A stretch of 64,000 bases of DNA, taken from Trichobilharzia regenti (Eukaryota; Platyhelminthes; Trematoda; Strigeidida; Schistosomatidae). A program made the translations under genes and the position numbers. This document shows, piece by piece, positions 11,187-24,184 of this stretch. The DNA lies in the NCBI GenBank assembly GCA_944472135.2, contig OX235270.1, positions 84,453,168-84,517,167 on the forward strand, written 5' to 3'. The notes beneath the pieces are model-generated. The model did no database searches, was not told the origin of the DNA, and saw only the letters and a list, made by a program, of their open reading frames with translations. Numbering within the stretch: position 1 is the stretch's first letter; the number at the start of each line of letters is the position of its first letter.

Positions 11187-12150
11187 TATTATTATCATAT
11201 TATTGTTTCTTGTAGTTCCTAGAGGAACATAGGGATTCAGCCGCTGCATCTGGTTCTCCGCCAACGTTTTCACATGGCCGGTTTGGCTCCATGTCTGCCC
11301 GCATGCTTTCATCTCTTCTTCACATGACCTCCTCTATATCACCCTCGCACTGACGACCAGCTCGCCGCTTCCCATTAGCGCTCCACTCGAGAGAGAGCCT
11401 GGTGTGTGATGTCACTCACTTAATGGTTTGTTTGTACACAGTATGGGCAGTCCAATCCACCTCCATTTCTTCCTGCATATTTGTTGCACAATCGGTTCCT
11501 GCTGGGTCGGTTCGCTCATTGCCAGAGATCCCTCACTATTTTTGATGTTTTCTGACCGGCCATCTGACCTTGAACAAATTATTGAGAGAAGAGAGCTGTT
11601 GATGAAGGTGTGTAGTTATTTCGAAGTGGCCTTGGTGACACCGCGCCAAGTCTCTGATCCGTATAGTAAGTAGCACTAACTTCACATTGGAGTTGAAAAT
11701 CCAGATCTTATTTTTCATGCTGTTGACCAACACGCAAACTTGAGAGTAATCAAAGCTTGCCTTGCTTTCCCGATCCTCACTTTGATATCCTTATCAGTTC
11801 CGTCCGCCTGTAGTTGAACCGATGCTTCCCAGGTAGGTCAGTGAAGGAGGTTGTTTCTTTCAGGTTCCTCCCATTTATACTGATTGTCGCCTGTTGTTAT
11901 TTCTCTTGTTGTTGGTGTTGGTCAGGAATCTTCATCACCTCTGTTTTTTCTCTATGTTCACCTGAAGTCCTATCTTCTCTGGATGCTTCTTCTGCCAGCT
12001 TGTTGCTTTTCACTCGCATATCTTCCAGTTTGTCGGAAATCAGACATATATCATCAGGGAAGTTCATATATAAATTGTTGTTGTGCTAGTGGAATTCATT
12101 TACTTCTGTCTGTGATAGTCTGCTCTAGAAAGGCAAAACAATTGTTCAGT
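11187..12150 (-). mobile_element. RTE-type non-LTR retrotransposon R1, 5'-truncated
   Basis: The 3' end lies at the left (TTATTATTATCATATTATTG, then TTCCTAGAGGAACATAGGG). Going right (upstream in the element) come the C-terminal domain that follows the reverse transcriptase, the TYLGS region at about 11820-11840 with an unexpanded CCCAGGTAGGTCAG, and a decayed catalytic box at about 12045-12060. That box reads FPDD where FADD is expected. Frames are broken throughout; the element is dead. The 5' boundary is uncertain. Confidence 0.85.
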
Positions 12151-12154
12151 GACT

Positions 12155-12774
12155 AAATGACGCTGACTTGTGGATCACAGTGAATAGTTTATGACTAGTC
12201 GCCTTGCTTAATATCGTATTCAGTAACCACAGATTGATAATGGATGATAAAATGCTGAAATCTATGAAGTTAAGAAGATTCGACTTCCTCAATCTGAGGC
12301 CTAATTATTTTTATACAATACAATAATTAGGAGTGTCATGAGAAAAATGAAAGCAAAGAACAAAAAAGTTACCTTTCTTCATTGATTTTTATTTGTAGAG
12401 AGACAATAAAAAGCATGCGGTGACAGCAGGTTGTGTAGCTTCATGGCAGCATAAAAACTGTTCCTGATAGAGTCTTATTAGCACTGAGAACCCATCTCTT
12501 TTGGTGAATTAGCCCCAGGGAACATTTATTTAACGAAATCACATTTTTCATGACCAGTATTTTTCGAAGTCACAATAAAAGTTTGAAACCATTAGCGAAT
12601 ATGAATCATTAATACCAGTTTAGGTAGTCACAAAGATTAGATTTTTTTCGAAGCATAAATTCGTCTTTGGATCCGATTGTATACGATGAGTAAATCTGTA
12701 CTCTTCGGCGTATGGCAGACATTCATCGACGGATTGCAGCTAAACACATCTTTTGTGACAGTTTTAGTATGTAT

Positions 12775-12816
<42 letters not shown>

Positions 12817-15215
12817 TGCAATCTTTCATCCATGCAAAGCTTTTCATTTCAGTTCACATATCACTCCAGAACTCATTCAGAGGAGAGAAAAAGTGTTAGA
12901 GAACAACATCTTTTGAAAAGACGTTTCTTTCAGTGAATCCATTCTTAGTCAAAATTGAAAGAAACTGACTCACACCAATTTTCATTTGATTATTCTAGTA
13001 GTCTTCGTCAACTAGTGCTCGAATTTTCATGCCTCTCATTACAAAATAGTCACTTGCCTCGTACACACCTTGAGCTCGTAGTTGTTGCGTTAAGTCATAA
13101 ATATATTTTGGCATTTCTGAAATTTAGGTGGCATTCACAAGTTTTTCACAAATGACTTTTCATCAATATTCTTGGAAATCTCTGTCCTCCAGCCCTAATC
13201 TACAAATATTAGGACTGACTATAAGGAAACTGACCACAAGGCATCCGAACTCAGTCGTATGATTTTCAAATGATAAAAAAGTATACGAACTTGACATTTT
13301 TGTCCCATGTGTGCAGATTTCAACACTTTATATGTAGCCTTCGTCACTAGTTAGTACTAGACAAATGAAACAGATAAGGAGTGATAGTGACATGTTAAAG
13401 AATAAATGTACAAAATCTTGTCTTTTCAAATGCTGAAATTATTTTGAAGGTTAAAGTCGGACGGAAAGGTTTTCTCCTCATCAGCTCCTAGTACGGATGC
13501 ATCAACGATATATTGAAATAAACATGATTTACCTTAGCTGGTGGCTGCTAGCACGGTGGAATCCAAAATGCGCGTTCCGTCCCATTTCACACTTTTTATC
13601 TGGATGTGTTTGCATTCTCAGTGAATGACCATAAATCAGCACCATTAGTTTCAATTAGCAGAACGTGTTATTCAAGGTTTAGTTAAACTATCAAAATATT
13701 TTGTAATTTAGTTCTTAATTCACCCTGAGATGTTGTTTTCCAAATTATTCGGTTCGCCTTTAGTTTCCTTTTTTTATTCCTGTTTCATTGAATAACGTGA
13801 CAATTCGATTCTAATTTTAAGAGCTAGTTAACCATGAGATGAGTTTCACTTTAGTGACTATCAAAAGTGTTTTTGATTCTGGGCGACTGGGCAACAACAA
13901 AGAATACTTGAGATTTAGTCTTGTCTGAGCTGGACAGTTATGCTTTTAAGAAAGTCCATTCTGCCATTACGGAAATATTGAATCAAACTTTTTTCGAAAA
14001 ATATTACAACTTTGTCAGGATTCATACTTCATTCTTGTGTCCTTAATCGTAGTGCCACTATGTCCTTACACAACATTCAAAATATTACTGTTACATAGAA
14101 ATGATTCATCCATCTGAGGTATCTGCAAGAAGATGAGTTAACTTACTGAATCTTGAAAATGAAATCAGAACAATAAATTTTCCCATTGACCAGCTTTCAT
14201 TGTTCAGCAAAGGAGACTCATGGGTTTAACTCAGTGATTGATGATGAGAAATGAAAAAGGATGCTGTCCTGCAGTCAACTTGGTTTTTTTTATCTAACAG
14301 CACTCTCTTTTGGTGCAAATAAAAGTCGATAGTTACTTTTCCTCTGTAAATGCTAACTGTGTATACAAATCTACATGTATATGTAGTAGCAGTTAGACAG
14401 TAGGCAACCAAAAAGAAGAATACACCATAGATTTACTGAACATGTACCATTTGACCTGTGTCTAAATGGAACAAATGCCTCCAGCGTTGTTATTGCCGGC
14501 CATCTTGTTGATACGGCTCATGAAATAGGCTCTTTGGTATCTTTCAAGATGATCAATGAACAACAATGCTGTTCATTTCTTCTCAAGTTATAGTCGTCAA
14601 ACTTTTTAAAAATCTTTCTTTGCCCTGATAATGAAATTTCTTAACTCTTCCTTTTCTTCTGAATCCATAATCTTTTACTTCAACCTTTCCGCCTTTGGTT
14701 TTGTTTTGTTGCTATTTCTGTTAGTTGAACCTATTGTATCGTTACGCAGTTTATCAATTATTTGTCACCAACTTATCTATCTCTTATGTTTCTTACGCAA
14801 CTCTTTTCTCAAAGTATTTAAATCTTTTTAATTAACTTGGACATCCAGCATATAAAATAGAGAAGTGTAACTTCTGAGTACATTTTATTTATATTTTGAA
14901 GTTTCTCAGTAAGTGACATCATGTTATCTTTTCAAATACGTTACAAATATCTCTATATATATACTTAAAATTGTATAGGTTATGTATGGCGGACAGGGAG
15001 CCGATTGAATAAAGTGATATAATCTTGTTCAGCTTCAATCATTGGATTTTACTTTAATAAAACTCATAGAAGAGAATAGTCTAGAGATTAGTTGTCACCA
15101 ATGCAAAAACGGGCCACCTTTGTAAACTTCAAAGTAAATATTATTTCCATCCTTATAACTCTGATTACTGTATCTATTCGACAAACAGCCTAAATCACCA
15201 AATACTGTAAAACTG
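12155..15215. other. Gene-free AT-rich sequence
   Basis: About 3 kb with an AT microsatellite at 12.8 kb and otherwise no family repeat or gene that I can recognise. Confidence 0.35.
12779..12814. repeat. (AT)n microsatellite
   Basis: 36 bp of uninterrupted AT alternation. Confidence 0.97.
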
Positions 15216-15217
15216 TT

Positions 15218-15600
15218 AACCAATGGTTATTCCTGATATGGTGGTCGATGTCCGGTCTGGAAATAAACCAATCAGAATTGGTCTACGTAAATGGTCAGTG
15301 TCCAGCCTACAAATGAGCGAATCAGAATTGGCCCACATAAAATACGCCCCCTACATTATTGATTGTGATTACAGAATAATTGACATCTTCCTGGTGATAT
15401 TTTGAACTATACGTTACTGTGTAAGGATGCCTATTTTACATCTCGTCTTAAGTGTAATCTTTTGCCTAAGTTACTGGCTGACGGTTCGGTTTGCCGTTGT
15501 AAATGCTGTTGACGTAGACATGGTGATTACTGCGTCTGCCACCAGCTTGACATCTCTATTTCAACTCAACGTCTTTGAAATACCATAATTCTATTCAGTA
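15218..15600 (+). repeat. Repeat E (CCAAT/TATA-bearing), copy 2
   Basis: Two copies of the CCAAT module lie 50 bp apart: CCAATCAGAATTGG at 15268-15281 and the variant GAATCAGAATTGG at 15319-15331. They are followed by CACATAAAATACGCCCCC (TATA-like) and GATATTTTGAACTATACGTTACTGTG. The downstream part (GACATCTCTATTTCAACTCAACG) matches the tail of the 3.5 kb copy. Resembles an element promoter or LTR; the coding part is absent. Confidence 0.65.
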
Positions 15601-15604
15601 TTCT

Positions 15605-16844
15605 CAAGCATTTTCTCTCGAACACACTTTTTACCAGTGATAGAGTCAGACGGCTGACTGAATGTCCAAATCCAGGATGGTTATAGTCCTTTAATATTTT
15701 CCACTTACTAATTTATGAAAAAAAATACGAACTCCAGTTTGACAAGGGAAAATTTCGAGCACATGTTTCGTGCGCAGTTTCACTTTCCTCTACTTACTAA
15801 TATATGTATATATACATCAATATGTATAATTAATAAGACAGAAGACAGCTTGGAAGTTGCTCTAATTATTCTCTTCTGTCTATCCTCTTCTTCGCATTAA
15901 AAACACGTTCAAGTTAGTTGACGATTGAATCTAGTTGCCAGTTCAATTTACTATCCCCCTTGGGGTAAATATACTTAAATATTTATAACAGTTAAATCCC
16001 TAGGATATTAAAGAGTCTAGTTGAAGTATAACAACAGACAGATCACTAGCATTAATTTTATCATCATCCTTATTATTAATATACCTACCTCTTAAGTCAC
16101 ATAATCTTTTCGTCCACAAGCTATCCACCTTGGTAACATGATTTTAGTTGTTACGATGGGATTATGTGATGCGAAGGGATGAAATTAAAAAAAATTTTTC
16201 GTTCTCTTTAACAGTTAAAGAGCCTACTTATCTTTTATACCATCTAGTTTAAGGGTTGGGATTGATAATTTCGTTTTGGCTATTCGAGTCGAGTTCTCCT
16301 CTTACCTTTCTTTTTTGTGTATGTTGCAGGCTATGTATTTCACTGTTAAACTACTACTATTACTATGTGGCTTCAAGATGGTCGGGATAACTTAAAATTT
16401 ATTACTGATTATCATTGTTTACTATTTATCATCTACTTTATTTCCTCTTTTGTTGGTTTTTAATAAACACCACTTGAAAATGTTCGTCATTTATAACAAG
16501 TGTGATACAGGGAAAAATAGGAAATTTTATTTTCTATTTACCACTCTCTCTCACTGTGTCTCTCTTCGTTTCATTTTGTTACTGGTGGTGGAGAATGAAA
16601 CACTTCAAAAATGTCAACATCTGCTGTATATCTTGAAGTTAACATCTACACATTGGAAGAAGAGAGAGAGAGAGTGGAAGAGGTGGTTGTGGAGATGGAA
16701 AATGCTAAACACTGAACAGTGTTTATCTCTATTAAAATGCATATTAATAATATTATGTTACGTTTTTTCTTCATAACATAAACAAAACAAAAAAACAGTA
16801 CCAACAGCAAGGGAACACTAGTGTACATTTGTTTTGGATTGAAG

Positions 16845-16900
<56 letters not shown>

Positions 16901-17260
16901 GGAGAGATCTTCGAATGAGCACAAATATATACTACTAAACCATATGCTTAAGTGTTTGAAATTGATGGGTATGATTTTTGAACTACGTTCAGCTATAAAG
17001 CTGATGCTTATTAATGTTCCAAAACCAGATCGAAGTAAAGATAATTAAATAATACGAATGATATGCAGCTAGGGAGTACAAATTTGCATTCTGATGAATC
17101 CTGCTCACTGCATATGTATAAACTACCACAGTACTTTAGCCTCGTAAAATGAGTTATGGTGTGTGATGTTAGCGTTAAGACAGATGCTTGTATGCTGATC
17201 GAATATCGTCGTTATGTGTCGGATTTCTGGGGATTTAATTTATTTCAAGGTAGACTAAGT
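15605..17260. other. Gene-free AT-rich sequence
   Basis: Contains GA-rich and AT microsatellites (16.66 and 16.85 kb). The opposed 108- and 92-codon frames at 16.4-16.9 kb are both driven by simple sequence, and I see no protein motif in either. Confidence 0.35.
16848..16894. repeat. (AT)n microsatellite
   Basis: 47 bp of uninterrupted alternation. Confidence 0.97.
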
Positions 17261-17504
17261 CAGAGACCGATATCAGTTTAGAAGATGGACGCTTACCGGT
17301 AGCACTGGTCACGTTATGTAGTAATATGACAAGAGCTGGAATTTGTGGACACCTGGACTCCAACCCAATGGTAGGATGATAAAGTGTGTGTGTCCCCTGT
17401 AAACTGAAGGTCGCTGGTCCCGGTCTCGAATGGAATTTTCTGACTGGTGTCATTTAGTGACAAATTCTATTATGAAAACGTACACTGAAAACTTCAGTAC
17501 AAAT

Positions 17505-17655
17505 AGAAAGCATGATGCTGAAGAGTCTCAAACTAGGACGAAACAGCTGTCTAGTACTCCGACGCTTTTCAGTGGTTCTCTAACTGATGTCAGCTCATGA
17601 TAAAATCCTCCATACAATGAAACAAAAATCCCTACAAATCCAATACTTGAGAAAT
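17505..17655 (+). mobile_element. Hammerhead SINE, head-less
   Basis: Begins just upstream of the ribozyme, without the tRNA-like head, and continues through the family sequence GTGGTTCTCTAACTGATGTC, GCTCATGATAAAATCC and AAATCCCTACAAATCCAATA. Loss of the head removes the presumed pol III promoter. Confidence 0.8.
17512..17557 (+). ncRNA. Hammerhead ribozyme, core intact, helix I weakened
   Basis: Core CTGAAGA at 17518-17524, stem II GTCT...AGGAC (17525-17539), GAAA at 17540-17543, short stem III, and cleavage triplet GTC at 17549-17551. The upstream helix I arm has drifted (ATGATG) and pairs poorly with TAGTAC, so folding is doubtful although every catalytic box remains. Confidence 0.78.
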
Positions 17656-17789
17656 AAAATTCTCTCAATATAGGTTTTGAAGGTCTTTATTGGATCACTA
17701 CATCTACACTGTATTCTCCTAAACTGGAGTTCTTTGCTGTTTAAGCCAGTCTGCTCGCTTTCTGTTGACACTCTGACGACGTCTGAAGA

Positions 17790-17950
17790 TCACACATGGG
17801 TCTCGTGACCCAGTGGATAGTGCTTTGACATTTCGAACGACAGGTTCGTGGTTCTCACTTACTGGGGGCTCAGGTTTATCCAGCCTCCTGGATTCCACTG
17901 CTAGTCACTATCTACTAACTGACTTGGTTACTTAAGGCTAAGAATGGGAG
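17790..17950 (+). mobile_element. SINE-D, tRNA-like head and body
   Basis: Head: GTCTCGTGACCCAGTGGATAG, then box B-like AGGTTCGTGGTTC about 30 bases later. Body: GGATTCCACTGCTAGTCACT and ACTAACTGACTTGG. The same parts occur inverted at 23.05-23.25 kb. Family name unknown to me. Confidence 0.6.
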
Positions 17951-18049
17951 TATAAGAAGTGCTATATGTGAATTTATTCTCAACACTGTTAATTCACTCC
18001 CAACAGTCAATCCATTAGTGATTATTAATAAAGCAGAGAAAATTTGACT

Positions 18050-19780
18050 GAAGATGATAGGCGTCACCATTATAATTAATAATGATGATGATTCATTTTT
18101 GTTTACTAAGCCTACTGTGTCATTACAAGGTTATAAAATAGATGATAGTTAACTTTATTTTTGGTGCGATGGTGTGAAATTATTGGAAGGTCATTTCAGA
18201 TACAGGATTATTATTATTATTATCATGATTCATTTGAGTTTCAAGTGAAATAATGAACTTCAGCAAAACAGTCTTTATCAATGTGACTTTACGATCATCC
18301 GTCATCTTTCATTTTCTCACCACAAGATATCCTTTTGCAATGAAAGGTTCATTGAGTACTCAATTCCTTGAAATCTTATGAATGATGATTATCAAATATG
18401 CTTAGTCTTCCTGTGTTCCTGCTATATTTTTATATGATTTCTATAAAAAGCCTACTAGACAGTAAGTATCTGCTGAAAGTAACCAGTACAATAAAAGTGA
18501 TCTGATTTCATTTTGTCAGGCCTATTTTTCTCATCATCTTCATGATTATTATTATTCCTGAAGATAAGGAATATACGAAAATGTGTTTCTCTGTTTCCTT
18601 GCAGATTAAAGTTATTCTAGCATGACTACAATTCACTTGAGACTAAGAAAATTACATCACTACACAAATTGTTCAAAAGTCTTCAGTCTTACTTGGTGCC
18701 CTCCTTAAAATCAATCATATGTTTTCTCGAATTCTTCTTGTCTTAAATATGTTCAATTATCTTCTTGGGTCGCAAAATGTACTCATGCACATTTTCAGTT
18801 GGCTTTCAGACTACCGGTGGGCATCTCCTGGAGACGAACAAGAATACTACGTGGGATTGGTCCGTACTTCAGACGTAAATGCATTGCATCACGTGGTACA
18901 TTATAGGCTGGTATTTTACTTGAAGAATCTGAATAAGGACGACATATTATGCTATAAACTACACTGTGTAAACATTTCGTTCATAATCAAGCTATTTTTC
19001 ATTTATTCACTTATTTTTGGTACCAAAATGAAATCATGCCACTACCTGGGAAAATCATTTGTTTATTTCCTATTTAACCTGTGTCAGAACTTTTCATAAT
19101 TGACTTATCTTTTAAGTAAGTGTATAACTTTAAAGTTGTGGAGACTGTCCCTACCAATCCCACTCTCGTCAGAATAATTTAAATAGATGCCAGTCGATAT
19201 GAATGGAAAGATGACACTTCGGCAAATAAATATATCGTCACTGCTATAATTGGTGTAAACTTATCTAATCTTCAGAATTTATATATATATATTCTCTTGA
19301 AAGTCGATATACTTAAGCATTCAGGAAAAATTGCGTTCATTCAGTCACGTTTTAAAAGATCCTAACAAATCTTAATTTACTTTGGTTAATTTAAAAAAAA
19401 GAACATTTATGAAGTGGTGTGAATGCATTTTAAATCTTGTAAATATAAATTATAAAACGAAGAAAGGATAGTTTCATGCTCATCACTGGTTTGTAGGGAT
19501 TTGACTGATTGGTTACAGGATTTTCAATGGAATTATTCTATTGTCAGATGTATTGCCTTGAGGTACTGTTTTTCAATAACATTAAGAATAAAATACAGTA
19601 GGATAGGGATACCAATGCTGGACTTCGAAGCTTTGCTATCGATGCAGCTTGACTAAGTCAATAACACTACACGACAGCTGCCTATTTCTTTAGACCGCAC
19701 TAATTAAGCGAGAAAACACGACGTGAGCCGAAATATGTATCTCACGCAATAATATGTGATTCAGAATACCACCAGGGATA
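18050..19780. other. Gene-free AT-rich sequence
   Basis: Several ATT/ATG-rich runs (18.08, 18.21, 18.55 kb). At 19490-19530 there is an isolated piece of the hammerhead SINE (TTTGTAGGGATTTGACTGAT, minus orientation). The 126-codon frame at 18719-19099 has no recognisable domain; a 65 bp GC-richer island inside it is discussed under rejected items. Confidence 0.35.
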
Positions 19781-19784
19781 TATT

Positions 19785-19900
19785 AATTAGTCTGCAGTCA
19801 TGATCAGTGAAATATTGGCGTTATTTTAGGTTGGCCAATTCTGATTGGTTTATTTCCAAAGTGGACACTGACCATCATAGCATGTAGGGCGGTGTGCAAC
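19785..19900 (-). repeat. Repeat E, copy 4 (inverted)
   Basis: Reverse complement of the module: CCAATTCTGATTGG at 19835-19848, with TATTTTAGG (TATA-like on the minus strand) and TGCAGTCATGATCAGTGAAA as in the 27.7 kb copy. Confidence 0.6.
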
Positions 19901-21310
19901 TATATGGATTCATTGTCTCTTTTCGCTATGAAATCTAAAAAACATTTTCATGACATAAATGGGGCATATACACATATCTGAAGGCTTCGAGGGAACATCT
20001 GTAAGTTTTTCAAGCTAATTAGAAGATCACAGAAAAATTAGGAAGTCGTCTTATTCTTCTTCAAGATAAATGAGCTTGATGCGCTTTCAATCCTATGACG
20101 GATGTAGATGGCTGTTATCAAGGTCTTGTTGACAGTATTTTACCATTTAAACAATGGGGCTATTACTTTCAAACTTTTAGCGATTGCTGATAGAGGGCTT
20201 TAATTTGCTGTGAACATTTATGTTATTGTTCAGTGTATGCTGGACACTGCAGTGTTTCATTTTTCAGAAGATATCGATTTTTACCTCATAGTGTTTGAAT
20301 GTTAAATTAGACATGTAGACATAATAAAAAATTATTCTTATACTCAGTATTCCATATTTTTGCTGTAATGCATATTTAAGAGTGTAGTAACACGATAGAC
20401 AAATATTAATTGGTTTTCGTTGTTGTTTTAAGAATAATACGCACACACATGTGCAAGTATAAACAAACAATCACTGATATACTCATTACAGTGACAACCG
20501 AAAGCAGTCAGCATATTCTCCATACAGTCTAGACACATGACACATGCTCTACGCACAAGATACATGGATCCTAATATTTCTTTCTGGCTAAGCAAGAAGG
20601 TGGTAGGTAGGTAGATAGGTAGGTAAGCAAAAGAAGAAAAAGCAAATAATTACGTCTTCTTTTTTATTGTCTTGTCAAAAATAGTTTAGTCAGAAATTAT
20701 GCACAACACTTGGTGCATGGTGAGCGACTAAATAAATAAAACATTGGACAACTAATCGACTTTATACATATATATTTGCATACATACTAGTGACTAGTGT
20801 GCTTGTTGAAGCAGTAACAATGATAATAGTAGTTGTAGTTAGCAATAATCGTAATAATAATTTTCATGACACTGTACTTTTATTTAACCTGTCTGACATG
20901 ATTAAGTGAACCTGTCAAAAAGGTTTTTTGGCTTTTTTTGTTTGTTTGTTTCTTTCTCATCTGTTTGTTTGTCTTCTTCTTGTTGTTGTTTTAGATTAAT
21001 TATTTCATTGGATTTTGATTATCTACTATTACTGAGAAGAGGAGACGACATACTTTGTGTGTGTGTGTGTGTGACAGAGTTTTAATTTTATTCCGATTGA
21101 TGTCACTATTATTGCCTTACTGGCTGACCTTCCATTCATTGTTACCTTCAGTGTTGGCAACTGTCTGGAGGAGAAGTGTACTCCGAGGGGTTTGCTTAAC
21201 ACAACTACTAGAGTGAGCATATACGATTGTGTCTAAATTTGTTTGCAGGTAAATTTATTTATGGTAATTTAAAGGCAACATAAATGAAAACCACTCGTTC
21301 CTCTGACAAT
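19900..21310. other. Gene-free AT-rich sequence
   Basis: Has a short TAGG-rich tract (20.60-20.63 kb) and a GT tract (21.06 kb). Nothing else identified. Confidence 0.35.
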
Positions 21311-21964
21311 ATTATTGTTATTATTATTATCATGAGATCCTCTAATTCCTAGGGGAACATAGGGCTTCAGCCAAACATCTCCATTGCCTTCTGTTTTCTG
21401 CCAACTCTTTCGGCCAACTCCAAGTCTGCCTACATGCTTTCATCTCCTCTTCACATGACCTCCTCAAAGTCACCCTTACACTGACGACCAACTCGCCGCC
21501 TGCTTCCCTTTCAGCCTGGTTCCACTGGAACGATGGCTTGTCTAGTGATGTCGCTCACTTGACGGTTTCCTCAGAGTATGGCCAATCCAATCCATCTCAA
21601 TTTCTTCCTGCTTATTTGTTGCACAATCAGTTCCTGGTTGGCACGCTCATTACCAGACACGCGTCAGCGTTGCTGGTCTTTTCTGGCCATGTGATCTTGA
21701 GTATTGAGCGAAGACAACTATAAATGAAGGTCTGTAGTTTGTTTGAGATGCTGTTTATGACGCGCTGGCCAAGTCTCTGATCCGTATAGTGAGTAGCACT
21801 GACATCAAATTTGAGTTGAAAATCCGGATCTTAATTTCATTCTCGTGCAGAGGGATGTTGACCTACACACAGACATGAGAGTGATGAAAGCAGGTCTTGC
21901 TTTCCCGATCCTCACATTCATGTCCCAACCATTTCCCTCTGCTTGTAGTTGAAACGATGCTTTC

Positions 21965-22035
21965 TAGGTAGGTAGGTAGGCAGGTAGGCAGGTAGGTAGG
22001 TAGGCAGGTAGGTAGGTAGGTAGGTAGGTAGGTAG
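21965..22035. repeat. (TAGG/CAGG)n expansion inside RTE R2
   Basis: 71 bp tetranucleotide array located exactly where other RTE copies have a single CCAGGTAGGT segment encoding TYLG. Confidence 0.93.
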
Positions 22036-22239
22036 ATTTTATGAGTTTGCTTCTTTCTTTTTCCTCCCATTTATGCTGGGGTTTTTCGTCTGTTGTTGTG
22101 TCTCTTGCTGTTTCTTTTGGCGAGGATTCTCATTGTCTCTTTTCTCTATATGTTCACCCGACTTTCTATTTTCTCTGGGTTCTTATTCTGCCAACTTGTT
22201 GCTTTTCACTTGCATATCTTCCACTTTGTCGCAAATCAG

Positions 22240-22907
22240 TCATATATCATCAGCGAAGTCTAGATCCTTCAATTCTCTTTTTGTGTGGGTCCCTTTTATG
22301 CCTGTTCCCTCTTTTGTTGCCGCTGTCTGTCGCATTTTCCAATCCATTGCAGTCAGGAAAATCATTGGCGATAATAGCCAGCCAGCCAGCCTTGTCTCAC
22401 TCCCGTCCTCACTTCGAAGGGTTCCATAACTTTCCCGTTGTGGATTACTTGACATTCAGCATTGTCGTATAACTGTTTGATGAGATGTATAATTGTCGAT
22501 GGCACCCCACAGTAGTAGCGAAGTAGTTGTCAAATGACCTCTCGATCAACGCTGAGCCATCGAAGGCCTTTTCAAAGTCGATGAAGTTGAGTGAGGTAGA
22601 GAGGTGACTGTCATTCCAAGCTTTGTTCAGTGATGATCCGTAGAGTGGTGATTTGATCAATAGGTGACTTGTTTCTCCTGAATCCAGCCTGTTCCGGTGG
22701 GAGTTTTTCATCCAGGTTGGCTTGTTTGATTCTCTCCAGGATGATGCGGTTTAGTATTTTACTTGGGATGGACAGGAGCATAATTCCGCGCCAGTTTTTG
22801 CATTTACTTAAGTCTCCTTTGTTTGGTAGTTTGAATAAGTATCCGTTCTTCCAATCCTCGGGTATTTTTTTCTCTTTCCACACCTTCTCTAGCAATGGGG
22901 TCATCAA
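22240..22907 (-). pseudogene. Reverse transcriptase remnant, RTE R2
   Basis: Reading from 22907 leftward, the translation contains EDWKNGYLFKLPNKGDL, NWRGIMLLSIPSKIL, PPEQAGFRRNKSPIDQI and TLRIITEQS. It then continues after frame changes with FIDFEKAFD and ends near 22240 with LKDLDFADDI, the RT catalytic box with two aspartates. Motifs and order are those of RTE-clade reverse transcriptases. The enzyme would copy element RNA at a nicked target. At least two frameshifts and loss of the region around the R-GCLLSP motif make this a relic. Confidence 0.88.
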
Positions 22908-23049
22908 GTCGTTTGTTGTATCTGGGTCAGTGATTCTGACTTATTAGTAAAGCATTCATCAAGCTGCTATATAATTCCGCGTAATTCGTCCTTCCAGATT
23001 AACAGTCTCCAGCTTCTACGTGTCTATGAGCATTGGAAAGCGATGTGTT

Positions 23050-23255
23050 TCATGTAGTAATTTGGTGGATAGTAACTGACTAGAAGTAGAATCCAGGATG
23101 ACGAGCATTTAGTCCTATTTGGTACTTACTCATCACCTGGATATAACTGCACCCCTCACAGTGACTAGCTGTGTTCCTACTGAGATTCGAGTCCAGTATC
23201 CATGGTTTCAAACACCAAAGCATTATCCGCTATACCACTTGGGTCATAAGGGCCA
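23050..23255 (-). mobile_element. SINE-D, inverted copy
   Basis: Minus-strand head: TGACCCAAGTGGTATAGC then box B-like GGACTCGAATCTCAG. The body ends with CTGGATTCTACTTCTAGTCA. Diverged but collinear with 17.79-17.95 kb. Confidence 0.6.
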
Positions 23256-23259
23256 CCTC

Positions 23260-24180
23260 TTATCCAACACGCGTCATTTTCGTTCCAGTCAATTAACGGG
23301 AAAGATAAAAATAAATTGAACTGAAAACAGGCAGTCTTTTTATGCTCTCTAGTCTCATTATTATTATCCGCCACAACATGGTGTATATAGGCCCCAGAAT
23401 CCAAATGGAACGAATGACACATAAAGCTGTATTGTTCATCAGAAACTATGGGAGCATATCTCCTAACGCTGCTCCATTGCTTTCTGGATGAGACTTCGAG
23501 TTAAAGGATTAGGAAAGAAGTGGCCTCTTGGGACTACCACTTGCTTTGGTCTGGGCTCTCAGGCATTATCCTGGCCCTCGCACAAACAAAGAAATAATAA
23601 ACAAGTTTGATGCTTAATAGCAAGTATTCATTTCGTCAGATGCTGCAGATACACAGTAGATAGGTTGTATGCATATATTATTAGTTTGAATCAGGTACTA
23701 AATTTTGTGCATGGTACGTATTATTCTTTTCATACAGTTACTGATTTGCTATTGAAACAATCATTCATATAGTCTCTATAATATCATTTCTGACAGACTA
23801 CTGCCAGGGAGGAACAAGGCATAAATAATAACTAAGACTGTAAGAGTGAAATTTGACCGCTAGAATGGTAGAATGCATCAAACAACTTTATTTTATATTA
23901 CACACAATAAGACATTATTAATAAGTCGATTATCAATCAACTGAAACTGCATCACACTGTGCTATGTCATGATACAGCAGAAGTGCTCCAGTGTTTGTTG
24001 CAGCTAGTTATTATGAAGTATCACTGTGTCACTGAAGTCTGCAAACATTTGGCTGACGGATATTGGAAAGAACAATATTCTGCTGTTGGCCTTCACAATC
24101 AGTTTTGTTCAAAAGGATGAGAGAACACCAATCAGTGTGGTTTTGTAAAGAAGTGAATTACAGCTATAATAAAGCCGAAG
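23260..24180. other. Unassigned sequence
   Basis: No gene or family repeat recognised. Confidence 0.35.
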
Positions 24181-24184
24181 ACAT

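Larger units (their letters stand above)
21312..22960 (-). mobile_element. RTE-type non-LTR retrotransposon R2, 5'-truncated
   Basis: Best long RTE copy. Minus-strand order: reverse transcriptase from about 22907, catalytic FADD region at about 22240-22260, TYLGS region replaced by a TAGG microsatellite (21965-22035), and the C-terminal domain. It ends with the 3' hairpin TTCCCCTAGGAA (21343-21354) and a TAA-like tail. The endonuclease domain expected upstream is missing, which is usual 5' truncation. Several frameshifts make it non-functional. Confidence 0.9.

Noticed and set aside
13470..13500. CTGATGAGGAG followed by AAAACC on the minus strand
   Set aside because: No stem II can form between the boxes; chance match.
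16450..16924. Opposed frames of 108 and 92 codons
   Set aside because: Frames are opened by GA and TA microsatellites; no conserved protein motif on either strand.
18810..18874. GC-richer island that could be a 65 bp exon (YRWASPGDEQEYYVGL)
   Set aside because: AG and GTAAAT flank it, but such pairs are frequent by chance and the peptide is not recognisable.
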